Shown here: one piece after another, positions 18,839 to 27,365 of the stretch
Layout of the letters: the number at the start of each line of letters is the position of its first letter
How positions within the stretch are numbered: the stretch's first letter is position 1
Origin: Ruegeria atlantica
GTDB lineage: Bacteria; Pseudomonadota; Alphaproteobacteria; Rhodobacterales; Rhodobacteraceae
Direction: 5' to 3'
Assembly (NCBI RefSeq): GCF_013033965.1
Contig: NZ_WQFE01000009.1
Location: 1 to 64,000 of the forward strand
DNA length: 64,000 bases
Made by a program: the position numbers and the translations under genes
The notes under the pieces: generated by a model
Database searches by the model: none
What the model was told of the DNA's origin: nothing
Seen by the model: only the letters and a program-made list of their open reading frames with translations

Positions 18839-19192
18839 ATGATCCGCGTTGCCGCAGCCCTCGTCCTATTGTCCTCACCCGCCGTTGCACAGGTCTCTAC
18901 TCTGGCTGCAACCGACGGCAAGAATGCTTTGGGCACGGTGCCCTGCGCCACAGGCGGTGCGGCGTTGAGTAGCTGCAATGCCGAGCTGCGTCATCATGAC
19001 GACGGCACTACGACACTGGCTGTGGGCCTGGGTGGCGGCGAAGTGCGCAGTATCTACTTCACGGACGGCGTACCAAGCTCCAGCAGCTCGCCCGCCCGGA
19101 TCAGCTATGAAACTCGCGGCGGCATCACGGTAGTCTTCATCGACCCCGATGAAGTCTACGAAATCCCCACGGCGGCTTTGAAACGTCAGTAA
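18839..19192 (+). CDS. Small secreted protein of unknown function
   Basis: A 117-residue protein. The first 18 residues (MIRVAAALVLLSSPAVAQ) form a clear signal peptide with an AQ cleavage site. The mature part has two cysteines (in GTVPCATGG and LSSCNAE), consistent with one disulfide in the periplasm, and ends GGITVVFIDPDEVYEIPTAALKRQ. I do not recognise a named family. The ATG at 18839 is chosen because it begins the signal peptide; more upstream in-frame codons give no sensible N-terminus. It is divergent from lysC, and its end overlaps that of the convergent SDR gene by 7 bases. Confidence 0.75.
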   Translation: MIRVAAALVLLSSPAVAQVSTLAATDGKNALGTVPCATGGAALSSCNAELRHHDDGTTTLAVGLGGGEVRSIYFTDGVPSSSSSPARISYETRGGITVVFIDPDEVYEIPTAALKRQ

Positions 19193-19824
19193 GCGTGCGG
19201 CTGACCTTCCCAGGTTTCAAAACACCCGGTTGTGGCTAGCGACAGCGCGCCAAAACGGTCAAGAAGCCCGGCGGCGGCCTTATCACCGGTGATATCAGCC
19301 TGGACTCCGCCCATATCCGTTTGCACCCATCCCGGATGGTAGATGCCAACAGCGATGCCATCCGCGCGCAGGTCTGTCGCAAGATTACGCCCCAGATTCA
19401 GCGCCGCCGCCTTGGATGCGCGATAGATATAGCTTCCGCCCGGCGCGTGCGTATGCGACGCCATCTGAGACGATAGGATGGCGATCTTGCCTTTCGCTGC
19501 TTGTAGATTGGGCAAAAGCGCCTGCACGGTCAGAAACACGCCGGTCACATTGGTCGCAAAGCTCTGCGCCCACATGTCGGCCGGGTACTCGTCAATGCCT
19601 TGGCCCTTGTCCAGACAAACCCCAGCGTTGCAAATCAACAGATCAACGGGGCGACCCGCAAGCCCTTCTGCCATGGCAGCCTGCTGTTTCGGGTCTGTTA
19701 CATCCAGAACAACCTGAGCGCTGGTGTCCCGTGCCGTCCCGGTCACGTCATGCCCTTTCGCGCGATAACGATCCGCCAGGGCCTGTCCAATTCCGCGATT
19801 GGCACCAGTGATGACGATGTGCAT
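19186..19824 (-). CDS. Short-chain dehydrogenase/reductase (SDR)
   Basis: A 212-residue classical SDR. It has the NAD(P)-binding TGANRGIG (6-13), CNAGV (65-69), a catalytic Ser near 118-119 and the YRASK pair Y134/K138. It is shorter than the common 250 residues and resembles the CsgA/short SDR group. Substrate cannot be read. The DUF1178 gene lies just upstream (3-base gap), and the two probably form one transcript. Confidence 0.9.
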   Translation of the reverse strand: MHIVITGANRGIGQALADRYRAKGHDVTGTARDTSAQVVLDVTDPKQQAAMAEGLAGRPVDLLICNAGVCLDKGQGIDEYPADMWAQSFATNVTGVFLTVQALLPNLQAAKGKIAILSSQMASHTHAPGGSYIYRASKAAALNLGRNLATDLRADGIAVGIYHPGWVQTDMGGVQADITGDKAAAGLLDRFGALSLATTGCFETWEGQPHAY

Positions 19825-19827
19825 ACG

Positions 19828-20271
19828 TCAGTTCGTTTTGCGGGTGGGAAGAAACGGGAGCGGTGAAACCGGTACGCCATCTTCGATCAGCGCTTTTGCC
19901 TCATCAGGTTTGGCTTCGCCATAGATTGCGCGCTCGGGCGCATCACCCAGATGGATCTTGCGCGCTTCTTTGGCAAAATCTTTCCCGACATAGTCCGAGT
20001 TCTCCTCGACCTTGCGGCGCAGGTCGGCCAACACCTTCTCGATATCCGGTGACGGGGTCGCGACGTCGATCGGTTTTTCCTGCTGTTCCGAGGTCTTGGC
20101 ATTGCGGGCCGGACGAACACGGGGTGTCATAATGGCCTTTTCGACATTCGCATCCCCGCATACCACGCAGGTTACCATACCTGTGGATGCGAGCTTGTCG
20201 TAAGCGGCGGCCGATTGGAACCAACTGTCAAATGTATGGTCGCGGCTGCATTTCAGCGAATATTGTATCAT
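19828..20271 (-). CDS. DUF1178 family protein
   Basis: A 147-residue protein starting MIQYSLKCSRDHTFDSWF, the family's standard opening. A first cysteine (C8) and a CVVCG knuckle near residues 36-39 suggest a small zinc-ribbon N-terminus; the C-terminal half has the conserved EENSDYVGKDFAKEARKIHLGDAPERAIYGEA. Function is unknown across the family. The start at ATG 20269-20271 is chosen because the conserved opening begins there. Upstream lies a convincing gap of 71 bases to the NUDIX gene. Confidence 0.9.
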   Translation of the reverse strand: MIQYSLKCSRDHTFDSWFQSAAAYDKLASTGMVTCVVCGDANVEKAIMTPRVRPARNAKTSEQQEKPIDVATPSPDIEKVLADLRRKVEENSDYVGKDFAKEARKIHLGDAPERAIYGEAKPDEAKALIEDGVPVSPLPFLPTRKTN

Positions 20272-20342
20272 GGTCCGTCCATTTTCCGGTAGGCAAATAG
20301 ATACTGACAGCCATGGCAATATCAAGCCCTTCAAATGGCGAG

Positions 20343-20750
20343 TCAGTGTAGAATTGGGCCGAGTCTGTGGAACAATTGGGACAGTTCCGGCGATTTGACC
20401 CAAGAGGCCGCTTTTTTGGGCGAAACCCACTTTCGCTTTCGTTGGGTCCGTTCAGGGAATTCCGAAGAAATCGACCTAACACAGAGGGGAAAGACATCCA
20501 CCAGACAAAACACTGAACTCTTTCCGCTGCGAGGTTTGACATATGAGAAATGGCCCAAGGGCTTGTTTGCGCATTTGCCTTTTACCCCAGCCTCTTCCCA
20601 AGCTTCTCGCCCGGCGGTTTGCGACGGTGTCATATCCTCGATCAGCCAACCCTTCGGTATGATCCAACGTTTGGATTTGCGCGATGTGATCAGCAAAACC
20701 CTGAGCCGACCATTTTTGATGCGATAGCACAGGGCCGCCGATTGATGCAT
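20343..20750 (-). CDS. NUDIX hydrolase
   Basis: A protein of 135 residues from the ATG at 20748-20750 (an in-frame GTG at 20807 or TTG at 20825 would lengthen it). The Nudix box is seen as a G-x5-E-x7-REAWEEAGVKG pattern around IPKGWLIEDMTPSQTAGREAWEEAG. The RRWIIPKGW-type context points to the DIPP/Aps-like group that cleaves polyphosphates such as diadenosine or inositol pyrophosphates; the substrate is inferred only. It is very basic near the C-terminus (RTQRKRKWVSPKKAA), and its codon use is less GC-rich than that of its neighbours, hinting at an accessory gene. Confidence 0.82.
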   Translation of the reverse strand: MHQSAALCYRIKNGRLRVLLITSRKSKRWIIPKGWLIEDMTPSQTAGREAWEEAGVKGKCANKPLGHFSYVKPRSGKSSVFCLVDVFPLCVRSISSEFPERTQRKRKWVSPKKAASWVKSPELSQLFHRLGPILH

Positions 20751-20930
20751 TAGCTGCAGGTGCTGCTCGTTTCCCTGCAGACACGCTGATCGCCTTGCAT
20801 CGATCACGCCGCGCCGCCTTTCCAACTGCTTTCATCCTCAATCGCCGACCTTTGCGTTTTCATACATTTAGCGGTCAGATGGCACTAGAATACCATATGA
20901 AGTATTTTCTTCCAAGCAGTTAGACAAAAA

Positions 20931-21674
20931 TCAAACGCGTGCCGCCAGCTTCCGAACCAGATCTTCGTGCGGTATGTCGGCATCGATTGCCAGTCGCCGC
21001 AACCCGAAGTGAACGCGTGCCACTTGCTGATAGTAACGGGTGTAGACGTAATTCGTACCGCCCCCCGCGATCGCACCCAGGACCGGAATTGATTGTGCCG
21101 CAAGTTTCTGGCCCAGCACGATGGATAGCCGCGGTGCAACCGCCGCGATCAGCTTTTGCATTGCAGTGCCAGTCAACGTCAGGCGGACGGAAAAGAACCC
21201 CAGATCAGCACCATCGTCAAAAGACAGCGGACCAGCCGCTGACAGAACCCGAACGCAATCAAATTTTACGCCTTCTTCGGACGGATCGAACCCTTCGCGG
21301 GACGCCGCACCCTGAATGGCACGCAATAACATGGCCGTCGTAGCGGGCAATTCCATCAGGGCGGTCGACACGCCTCCCATGCCACCAGCGGCCCCCATCG
21401 CCGTTGCCACAGCTGTGTTGACCCATGGCTTTTGATCCGGAACAGCCCGGCGCGACTCTTCTGCCGCATGCATTGCAAGCCATAACGCCTGCTCGGTTGC
21501 CCCGGTCAGCCCCTCTCGTACAGATACAGGGAGTTGTTCCAGTAAGGATTCTGCCGAACCCCCTAAACTGTTCAACAGTTTAACGCCCGGACCTCCGGCT
21601 GTTCTGTAAAACTTGGCCAACCGATCCAGTTCGGCTTCGGTATCCAGCTTTTCGACTAGAAGCACGTCCTGCAT
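20931..21674 (-). CDS. EcsC family protein
   Basis: A 247-residue protein of the EcsC family, with Gly/Ala-rich stretches (VATAMGAAGGMGGVSTALMELPATTAMLLRAI region, about 95-125; SIPVLGAIAGGGTNYVYTRYY region, about 200-220) that may associate with the membrane. EcsC was named for a gene beside an ABC transporter in Bacillus, but the protein's function is unknown. The start is fixed by an AGGAGG-type Shine-Dalgarno 6 bases before the ATG at 21672-21674. It follows the GNAT gene by 52 bases on the same strand. Confidence 0.85.
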   Translation of the reverse strand: MQDVLLVEKLDTEAELDRLAKFYRTAGGPGVKLLNSLGGSAESLLEQLPVSVREGLTGATEQALWLAMHAAEESRRAVPDQKPWVNTAVATAMGAAGGMGGVSTALMELPATTAMLLRAIQGAASREGFDPSEEGVKFDCVRVLSAAGPLSFDDGADLGFFSVRLTLTGTAMQKLIAAVAPRLSIVLGQKLAAQSIPVLGAIAGGGTNYVYTRYYQQVARVHFGLRRLAIDADIPHEDLVRKLAARV

Positions 21675-21726
21675 GTGAACCCTCCTGCCAGTAAACATCG
21701 GGGCTGTATGGCATGGTTTCAATAGC

Positions 21727-22221
21727 TCAGCGCATCCAGCGTGTGACCGCGCCGCGCACATTCGACCATTCACCCGGGCTCAATTCCACGCCTAAAACTC
21801 GGTCCGGATTTGTTGGCGGGGGCATTTCCACGCCGGAAAGACGGGCGAAGCCGAAACGTGCATAATAGGGCGCATCGCCCACCAACATAGCCCTTTGCCA
21901 CCCTTTTTCGCGACCGGCCTCAAGCCCCCGGTGGATCAGGAACCCGCCCAGGCCTTCGCCCTGGTGGGTCGGGTGCACTGCCACAGGACCCAGCAACAAG
22001 GCGTCATGATCGCCCACATGCACGGGCCAGAACCGGATTGCCCCGGCCAGAATACCTTGCCCGTCGCGCGCAACAAGTGACAGGCCCGAAACCGGCGGAA
22101 TATCATCGCGCAAACGATACGAGGACAGCGCCTCGCGCCCTGGCGCAAAGCACAGGTCGTAAAGTGCCTCGACCTCCCACCAATCATCCGGCTCTTCCGG
22201 CCTGATCACGAACTGCTGCAC
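21727..22221 (-). CDS. GNAT family N-acetyltransferase
   Basis: A 164-residue acetyltransferase of the YhbS-like type. The acetyl-CoA loop is GPVAVHPTHQGEGLGGFLIHRGL (about 77-99), with the Q-x-x-G-x-G/A pattern, and DAPYYARFGFARL (about 115-127) is the usual substrate-side motif of this subgroup. It starts with GTG (22219-22221) behind a GAGGG Shine-Dalgarno. Substrate unknown. Divergent from the flavin reductase gene, 71 bases apart. Confidence 0.88.
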   Translation of the reverse strand: MQQFVIRPEEPDDWWEVEALYDLCFAPGREALSSYRLRDDIPPVSGLSLVARDGQGILAGAIRFWPVHVGDHDALLLGPVAVHPTHQGEGLGGFLIHRGLEAGREKGWQRAMLVGDAPYYARFGFARLSGVEMPPPTNPDRVLGVELSPGEWSNVRGAVTRWMR

Positions 22222-22292
22222 CCTGCCCTCTTTTCCTAGCTGGCATTCGCCCTAGCACTTCGGTACGCCTTGGGCAAACGCTTGGAGACCAT

Positions 22293-22898
22293 ATGTTCTA
22301 TCGCCCCGAAGACGGCCACGGCCTGCCGCACAATCCGTTCAACGCCATTATCACGCCTCGGCCGATCGGCTGGATTTCCACACGTGATACTGATGAGATC
22401 AACAATCTGGCGCCATACTCGTTTTTCAACGGCGTGGCCTATACCCCGCCGCAGGTCATGTTTGCCTCAACCGGCATCAAACACGATCAGGACGGCACAA
22501 AAGACAGCCTCGCTAATATCGAAGCAACCGGAGTGTTCTGCGTAAACGTCGTGGCCCATGCACATCGGGATGCTATGAACGCCAGTTCTGCCGGACTGCC
22601 AAGGGGTATCGATGAGTTCGAACATGCCGGGCTGACACCGGTGGAATGCGAAACCATCCCATGTGCCCGGATCAATGGGGCTCCGGCAGCGCTGGAGTGC
22701 AAGCTAACCCAGATCGTATCCCTGCCGGGCGAGGCCAATCGGGTGGTGTTCGGAGAGGTTACAGGTGTGCATCTGCGTGACGATTGCCTGAAGGACGGTA
22801 TGTTCGACGTCACAACATTCCAACCGCTGGCACGGCTTGGGTACCGGGACTATTCGGTGGTCACCGAGCTATTCAGCCTTTCACGACCGGATGACTGA
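22293..22898 (+). CDS. Flavin reductase (DIM6/NTAB) family protein
   Basis: A 201-residue FMN-binding split-barrel protein. ITPRPIGWISTRD (20-32) and NLAPYSFFNGVAYTPPQVMFAS (about 38-59) are the flavin-binding signature of the flavin reductase-like domain. Members reduce free flavin for partner monooxygenases or act directly on substrates; no monooxygenase is adjacent. Its stop overlaps the next start by one base (TGATG), so translation of the acyltransferase is probably coupled. Confidence 0.9.
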   Translation: MFYRPEDGHGLPHNPFNAIITPRPIGWISTRDTDEINNLAPYSFFNGVAYTPPQVMFASTGIKHDQDGTKDSLANIEATGVFCVNVVAHAHRDAMNASSAGLPRGIDEFEHAGLTPVECETIPCARINGAPAALECKLTQIVSLPGEANRVVFGEVTGVHLRDDCLKDGMFDVTTFQPLARLGYRDYSVVTELFSLSRPDD

Positions 22899-23539
22899 TG
22901 CCACTGCCTGACCCGTCGCGTAGATACCCGATCACCCTCCCTGATGGATCCGACCACAAGGGAACAGTCTTTCTGGCCCAAGCCGTCGACCACCCCCGGT
23001 TCCAGGCCGGAGCTTTCAGCTATGCTTCGGATTTCGATGCGCCAGAGGACTGGGCTTCACGGTTGGCCCCCTATCTTTTTCCATTCTCACAAGAAAGACT
23101 GGTGCTAGGAAAGTTCTGTCAGATCGCCCATGGGGTTCGCTTCATTACGTCCTCGGCCAATCACGCGATGGATGGGCTGACTTGTTTTCCATTTCCGATT
23201 TTTGACACAGAACAGATGACGGGGTTTCAGCCGGATACGCGCGATACAGTCATCGGTCATGATGTCTGGATCGGATATGGCGCGATGATCCTGCCGGGTG
23301 CCCGGATCGGGAACGGAGCCATCATCGGCGCAGGTTCGGTCGTGCGCGGAGATATTCCGCCTTATGCCGTTGCCACCGGCAATCCAGCAGAAGTTCGGCG
23401 TTTTAGGTTCGCCCCCGAAGTGATTGAAAGGTTACAGGCTTTGAACTGGTGGGACTGGCCTGCCGAGATGATCGCGGAAGCGGAAGACGCGCTCGTGTCT
23501 GACAACGTTGAAGAACTGGAACGGATTGCCGCAAAGTAA
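22898..23539 (+). CDS. CatB-like hexapeptide-repeat acyltransferase
   Basis: A 213-residue left-handed beta-helix transferase. The middle segment shows LVLGKFCQIAHGVRFITSSANHAMDG, with the catalytic-type His in SANH, then hexapeptide turns in TVIGHDVWIGYGAMILPGARIGNGAIIGAGSVV. This is the pattern of xenobiotic (chloramphenicol/streptogramin) acetyltransferases and related O-acetyltransferases. The natural acceptor is unknown and resistance should not be assumed. It is coupled to the flavin reductase gene and ends in a terminator shared with sulP. Confidence 0.88.
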   Translation: MPLPDPSRRYPITLPDGSDHKGTVFLAQAVDHPRFQAGAFSYASDFDAPEDWASRLAPYLFPFSQERLVLGKFCQIAHGVRFITSSANHAMDGLTCFPFPIFDTEQMTGFQPDTRDTVIGHDVWIGYGAMILPGARIGNGAIIGAGSVVRGDIPPYAVATGNPAEVRRFRFAPEVIERLQALNWWDWPAEMIAEAEDALVSDNVEELERIAAK

Positions 23540-23566
23540 AAAGGCGGCCATCTCGACCGCCTTTTT
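23538..23566. terminator. Bidirectional terminator between the acyltransferase and sulP
   Basis: AAAAAGGCGG (23538-23547) pairs exactly with CCGCCTTTTT (23557-23566) around a 9-base loop. The A and T runs on the two sides let it work for both converging transcripts; it begins inside the acyltransferase stop codon. Confidence 0.9.
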
Positions 23567-23569
23567 CAA

Positions 23570-25204
23570 TTAGTGACCGCCCAGAATTCCGGTACGAACC
23601 GAGTAATCCACCGCCAGTTCGTAATCCGGGTCATCGTCGCTGTCGACCATCAGGTGACCTGCCTTGTTCAGCAGCTTGTGGCAATCACGGCTGAGGTGGC
23701 GCAGCATGACGCGCTTGCCCGCGGCCTCGTACTTGGCGGCGATGTTTTCTATGGCCTGCAGCGCGGATTGGTCCACGACGCGGCTTTCTGCAAAGTCTAC
23801 GATCACGGTGTCGGGGTCATTCGGCACGTCGAAGAGTTCGATAAAACCATCGGATGAGCCAAAGAACAGCGGCCCTTGGATCTCATAGACTTTTGCGCCC
23901 TGCTCTGTGGCCGAATCTCGCGTGACAGCGTGGATGCGCTTGGCGTTGTTCCAAGCATAGGCCAGTGCAGAGACGATCACGCCAACAACGACGGCAACCG
24001 CAAGGTCTTCCATTACGGTCACGACCGTCACCAGAACGATGACAAACGCATCCATCAGAGGAACTTTGCGCATGATCTTGAACGAGTTCCAAGCGAAGGT
24101 GCCAATCACCACCATAAACATTACACCAACCAGCGCGGCCAGTGGGATCTGCTCGATCAAAGGTGAGGCAAACAGGATAAAGATCAGCAGGAACAGGGCC
24201 GCAGCAATGCCGGCGATACGGGTACGACCGCCGGACTTCACGTTGATCATCGACTGACCGATCATGGCGCAGCCGCCCATGCCCCCAAAGAAACCAGTGG
24301 CCACGTTGGAAACACCCTGCGCGATACACTCCTGCGAGGCACCTCCGCGTTTGCCGGTGATCTCACCAACAAGGTTCAGGGTCAAAAGGGATTCGATTAA
24401 ACCAATGGCGGCCAGAATGACGGCGTAAGGCAGAATGATCTCAAAGGTTTGCCAGTTCAGCGGCACCATCGGGATGTGGAATTGAGGCAGACCACCCTCG
24501 ATCGAGGCCAGATCGCCAACGCGCGGCACATCTAGCCCAAAACCGATCACCAACGCGGCAACTACAACGATCCCGGCCAGCGGCGCGGGGACGATGCGTG
24601 TGATCCGCGGCATGATCCAGATGACTGCCATGGTCAGGGCAACCAAGCCCAGCATGGTATAAAGCTGCAGACCAGAAAGCCATTCGCCGCCACCCACACC
24701 GTGGCCGGTGTTTTCCATGGTGCCGGGCACCTTGAATTGACCCATCTGCGCCAAGAAAATCACGATGGCCAGACCATTCACAAACCCCAGCATCACCGGA
24801 TGCGGCACCAGTCGGATGAACCGGCCCCAGTGCATCGCGCCTGCAATGACCTGCAAAATACCCATCAGAACCACCGTGGCGAACAGGTATTCCACTCCGT
24901 GTTCGGCCACCAACGCCACCATGACAACAGCCAGAGCGCCGGTTGCGCCTGATATCATGCCCGGACGTCCGCCGATCAACGCGGTAATCAGGCCAACCAT
25001 GAATGCGGCATACAGCCCAACCAAGGGATGCACACCCGCAACAAAGGCAAACGCCACAGCTTCGGGCACCAGCGCAAGCGCCACAGTCAGACCGGACAAA
25101 AGCTCGATCCGCAGGCGCGAGACGGTCAGCCCCTCATCCGGCATCCAGCGGAGATCGGGTTTAGCTATACGATTGGCAAAGCTTGCCAGCATGGCTCGGG
25201 GCAT
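23570..25204 (-). CDS. SulP family inorganic anion transporter
   Basis: A 544-residue inner-membrane transporter with about 10-14 membrane segments and a C-terminal STAS domain (from about residue 430, GPLFFGSSDGFIELF, then DTVIVDFAESRVVDQSALQAIE). The N-terminal LRIELLSGLTVALALVPEAVAFAFVAGVHPLVGLYAAF is the SulP signature. Substrates in the family include sulfate, bicarbonate and dicarboxylates; none can be assigned here. It is divergent from mtnP across 200 bases that contain an inverted repeat. Confidence 0.93.
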   Translation of the reverse strand: MPRAMLASFANRIAKPDLRWMPDEGLTVSRLRIELLSGLTVALALVPEAVAFAFVAGVHPLVGLYAAFMVGLITALIGGRPGMISGATGALAVVMVALVAEHGVEYLFATVVLMGILQVIAGAMHWGRFIRLVPHPVMLGFVNGLAIVIFLAQMGQFKVPGTMENTGHGVGGGEWLSGLQLYTMLGLVALTMAVIWIMPRITRIVPAPLAGIVVVAALVIGFGLDVPRVGDLASIEGGLPQFHIPMVPLNWQTFEIILPYAVILAAIGLIESLLTLNLVGEITGKRGGASQECIAQGVSNVATGFFGGMGGCAMIGQSMINVKSGGRTRIAGIAAALFLLIFILFASPLIEQIPLAALVGVMFMVVIGTFAWNSFKIMRKVPLMDAFVIVLVTVVTVMEDLAVAVVVGVIVSALAYAWNNAKRIHAVTRDSATEQGAKVYEIQGPLFFGSSDGFIELFDVPNDPDTVIVDFAESRVVDQSALQAIENIAAKYEAAGKRVMLRHLSRDCHKLLNKAGHLMVDSDDDPDYELAVDYSVRTGILGGH

Positions 25205-25293
25205 GAGACGTCCTGTGGGTTTGTTTGTTCGCGCGAAAGGGGCCTTTTACCTGTCATGCCTGACATTAGATACTGCACCCAGCGGGACCCTGA

Positions 25294-25310
25294 TATGCGT
25301 AAAGCGCATA
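25294..25310. promoter_or_regulatory. Inverted repeat between sulP and mtnP
   Basis: TATGCG (25294-25299) and CGCATA (25305-25310), 5 bases apart, form a perfect interrupted palindrome midway between two divergent starts. This is a plausible operator or overlapping promoter element; the binding protein is unknown. Confidence 0.3.
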
Positions 25311-25404
25311 GCTTGCAGGCGGCATACACAAACCCTTGAAGCCACTTGCCAAACCAGCGGTCGCCAAGCAGAACTCTTTCAACAGTTTTTCACGGAGAGC
25401 AGCC

Positions 25405-26277
25405 ATGACCCAGACCAAAATCGCAATCATCGGTGGATCAGGCATTTACGATATCGACGGTTTGGAAAATGCGGAATGGGTCACCGTTGAGACACCATGG
25501 GGCGACCCCTCGGACCAAATTCTGACCGGATCGCTGAATGGCGTGGACATGGCCTTTTTGCCCCGCCACGGGCGCGGTCACGTGCATTCCCCGACCGACG
25601 TGCCTTATCGCGCCAATATCGACGCATTGAAACGGCTTGGTGTGACCGACGTAATCTCAGTCTCGGCCTGCGGTTCGTTCCGCGAACACATGGCACCGGG
25701 TGATTTCGTGATCGTCGATCAATTCATCGACCGGACCTTTGCGCGCGAAAAAAGCTTTTTCGGGACCGGCTGCGTGGCCCATGTCAGCGTAGCTCATCCA
25801 ACCTGCCCGCGCCTGTCCGATGCCTGTGAGACCGCAGGCAAGGCAGCCGGGATCACCATCCATCGTGGCGGAACCTATCTGGCGATGGAGGGGCCACAAT
25901 TCTCGACGCTAGCGGAATCCAAGATGTACCGCGAACAGTGGGGCTGTGACGTGATCGGGATGACGAACATGCCCGAAGCCAAACTCGCCCGCGAGGCCGA
26001 GCTTTGCTACGCCTCGATCGCCATGGTCACCGATTACGACAGTTGGCACCCGGATCACGGCGAGGTGGACGTTAACGCCATCATCGCCACGCTGACAGGC
26101 AACGCCGAGAAAGGACGTGCCTTGGTCAAGGGCCTGCCGGGCCTGCTGGGGGCGGAACGCGCGCCCTGCCCACACGGCTGCGACCGAGCACTGGAATTTG
26201 CCATACTGACCGCACCGGAAAAGCGCGACCCCGCCTTGCTGGAAAAACTGGACGCTGTTGCTGGTCGGATTCTCTGA
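25405..26277 (+). CDS. mtnP: S-methyl-5'-thioadenosine phosphorylase
   Basis: A 290-residue nucleoside phosphorylase that splits methylthioadenosine, the by-product of polyamine and acyl-homoserine lactone synthesis, into adenine and methylthioribose 1-phosphate. It opens with KIAIIGGSGIYDIDGLE, followed by LPRHGRGH, PTDVPYRANI, SACGSFREHMAPGDFVIVDQFID and the substrate-site GPQFSTLAESKMYR and CDVIGMTNMPEAKLAREAELCYA. The ATG at 25405 gives the family N-terminus; the longer frame from 25336 is not supported. apt, 3.3 kb downstream, could use the adenine. Confidence 0.95.
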   Translation: MTQTKIAIIGGSGIYDIDGLENAEWVTVETPWGDPSDQILTGSLNGVDMAFLPRHGRGHVHSPTDVPYRANIDALKRLGVTDVISVSACGSFREHMAPGDFVIVDQFIDRTFAREKSFFGTGCVAHVSVAHPTCPRLSDACETAGKAAGITIHRGGTYLAMEGPQFSTLAESKMYREQWGCDVIGMTNMPEAKLAREAELCYASIAMVTDYDSWHPDHGEVDVNAIIATLTGNAEKGRALVKGLPGLLGAERAPCPHGCDRALEFAILTAPEKRDPALLEKLDAVAGRIL

Positions 26278-26286
26278 CCAGCAAAC

Positions 26287-27153
26287 TCAGTTTGATGGCA
26301 GCGACTGCTGAACCTGATCCCATAGCCCATGCGACCAGAGGTCGTTGTGGGTGCCGTCTGATATGACGTGCAGTTGCGCAGTATCCCCTGCCATCGCCGC
26401 CAATGCCTCACCATGATGCAACGGGACCGTTTCGTCTTCGGTCCCGTGGAAGATCAGCGTTGGAACCGTTACATTCGCGATCAGATCGCGGGTCGCGAAC
26501 TGATCGCGCATCAGGGCATGAACAGGTAGCCAGGGGTATCTTTCCGCAGCAACGTCCACGGTCGCCGTAAAGGGTGCCTCCAGCACCAATAGCTGCGCAT
26601 TCGGGCGCTGTTCGGCCACTGCTGCAGCCACAGCAGTTCCAAGGCTCTGACCGTGCAGCACAATTTCCGCGCCTTGGCGATCCAACTGGTCATAAATCTG
26701 GATGCCGTCGGATATCAGCGCCACTTCGGACGGTTCGCCATCGCTGCCCGGATAGCCGCGATAGCTGGGGGCCAGAAGTCCGAGACCGCTGTTGAGGATT
26801 TCCCTCATCCGGTCGGCCCGATCGCCCAGATTGCCGGTTTGACCATGAAAGAACAAAACTGTCGGCGCGCCCTCTATTGCAGGCGGGGCAGACCACGCGG
26901 TCAGCGTGACGCCATCGGACATCGTGAGAGATACCGAATCCACATCAGCCAACCCTACCGAGTTGGGCGCTGGCAATTCTCCGTCCGGTTTGAACAACAG
27001 CGATTGCTGGTTCACATACATATACCCCACAATTCCGGCGTAGATCACTGCGAGGACCGGAACCAAAAGGATCAGCGCGCCCTTTACGCGGGCAAGCCGC
27101 GAGTGGTTGCGCTCAGGTATCGCGCCTGTGGATGTGTGATCAGTTTGAACCAT
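26287..27153 (-). CDS. Membrane-anchored alpha/beta hydrolase
   Basis: A 288-residue protein with one N-terminal membrane segment (residues about 25-47, ALILLVPVLAVIYAGIVGYMYV) followed by an ABHD13/YfhR-like hydrolase domain. The triad is readable: S170 in LHGQSLG, D240 in FHGTEDETVP and H269 in SDGTHND. The FFHGQTGNLGDRADRM stretch (101-116) is the oxyanion loop. Probably a serine esterase or peptidase facing the periplasm or cytoplasm side of the membrane; substrate unknown. Its stop lies 9 bases from the convergent mtnP end. Confidence 0.87.
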   Translation of the reverse strand: MVQTDHTSTGAIPERNHSRLARVKGALILLVPVLAVIYAGIVGYMYVNQQSLLFKPDGELPAPNSVGLADVDSVSLTMSDGVTLTAWSAPPAIEGAPTVLFFHGQTGNLGDRADRMREILNSGLGLLAPSYRGYPGSDGEPSEVALISDGIQIYDQLDRQGAEIVLHGQSLGTAVAAAVAEQRPNAQLLVLEAPFTATVDVAAERYPWLPVHALMRDQFATRDLIANVTVPTLIFHGTEDETVPLHHGEALAAMAGDTAQLHVISDGTHNDLWSHGLWDQVQQSLPSN

Positions 27154-27334
27154 CGGCCTCTCCGAAGCGTTGTGTCCTGTCCAAGGTCGGTGACACAGGG
27201 AACCAATTCAAGCCGCCCGGGGCACACTTAATCCAATCTTTAAACTTGTTGCCGTGTTGCACGGCCCCAGTTCTTTTTTGCTCAACATCTTGAAAAAACG
27301 TCCGTATCGCTCCGATGTGTGGGCCACATGGCGG

Positions 27335-27350
27335 TGTCAAAACACTGACA
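27335..27350. promoter_or_regulatory. TGTCA-N6-TGACA inverted repeat
   Basis: A perfect 5-base inverted repeat with a 6-base spacer lies 15 bases before the start of the DUF418-like gene, overlapping where a promoter or repressor site would be. The pattern is of the sort bound by dimeric TetR or GntR regulators; no regulator gene is adjacent. Confidence 0.3.
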
Positions 27351-27365
27351 AGACAGAGGGAAAGC

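Noticed and set aside
20476-20841. Alternative minus-strand frame over the NUDIX gene
   Set aside because: The Nudix box is read only in the other frame; this one has no recognisable domain.
25205-25404. SAM-type riboswitch ahead of mtnP
   Set aside because: No riboswitch core fold or conserved helices could be drawn; only one short inverted repeat is present.
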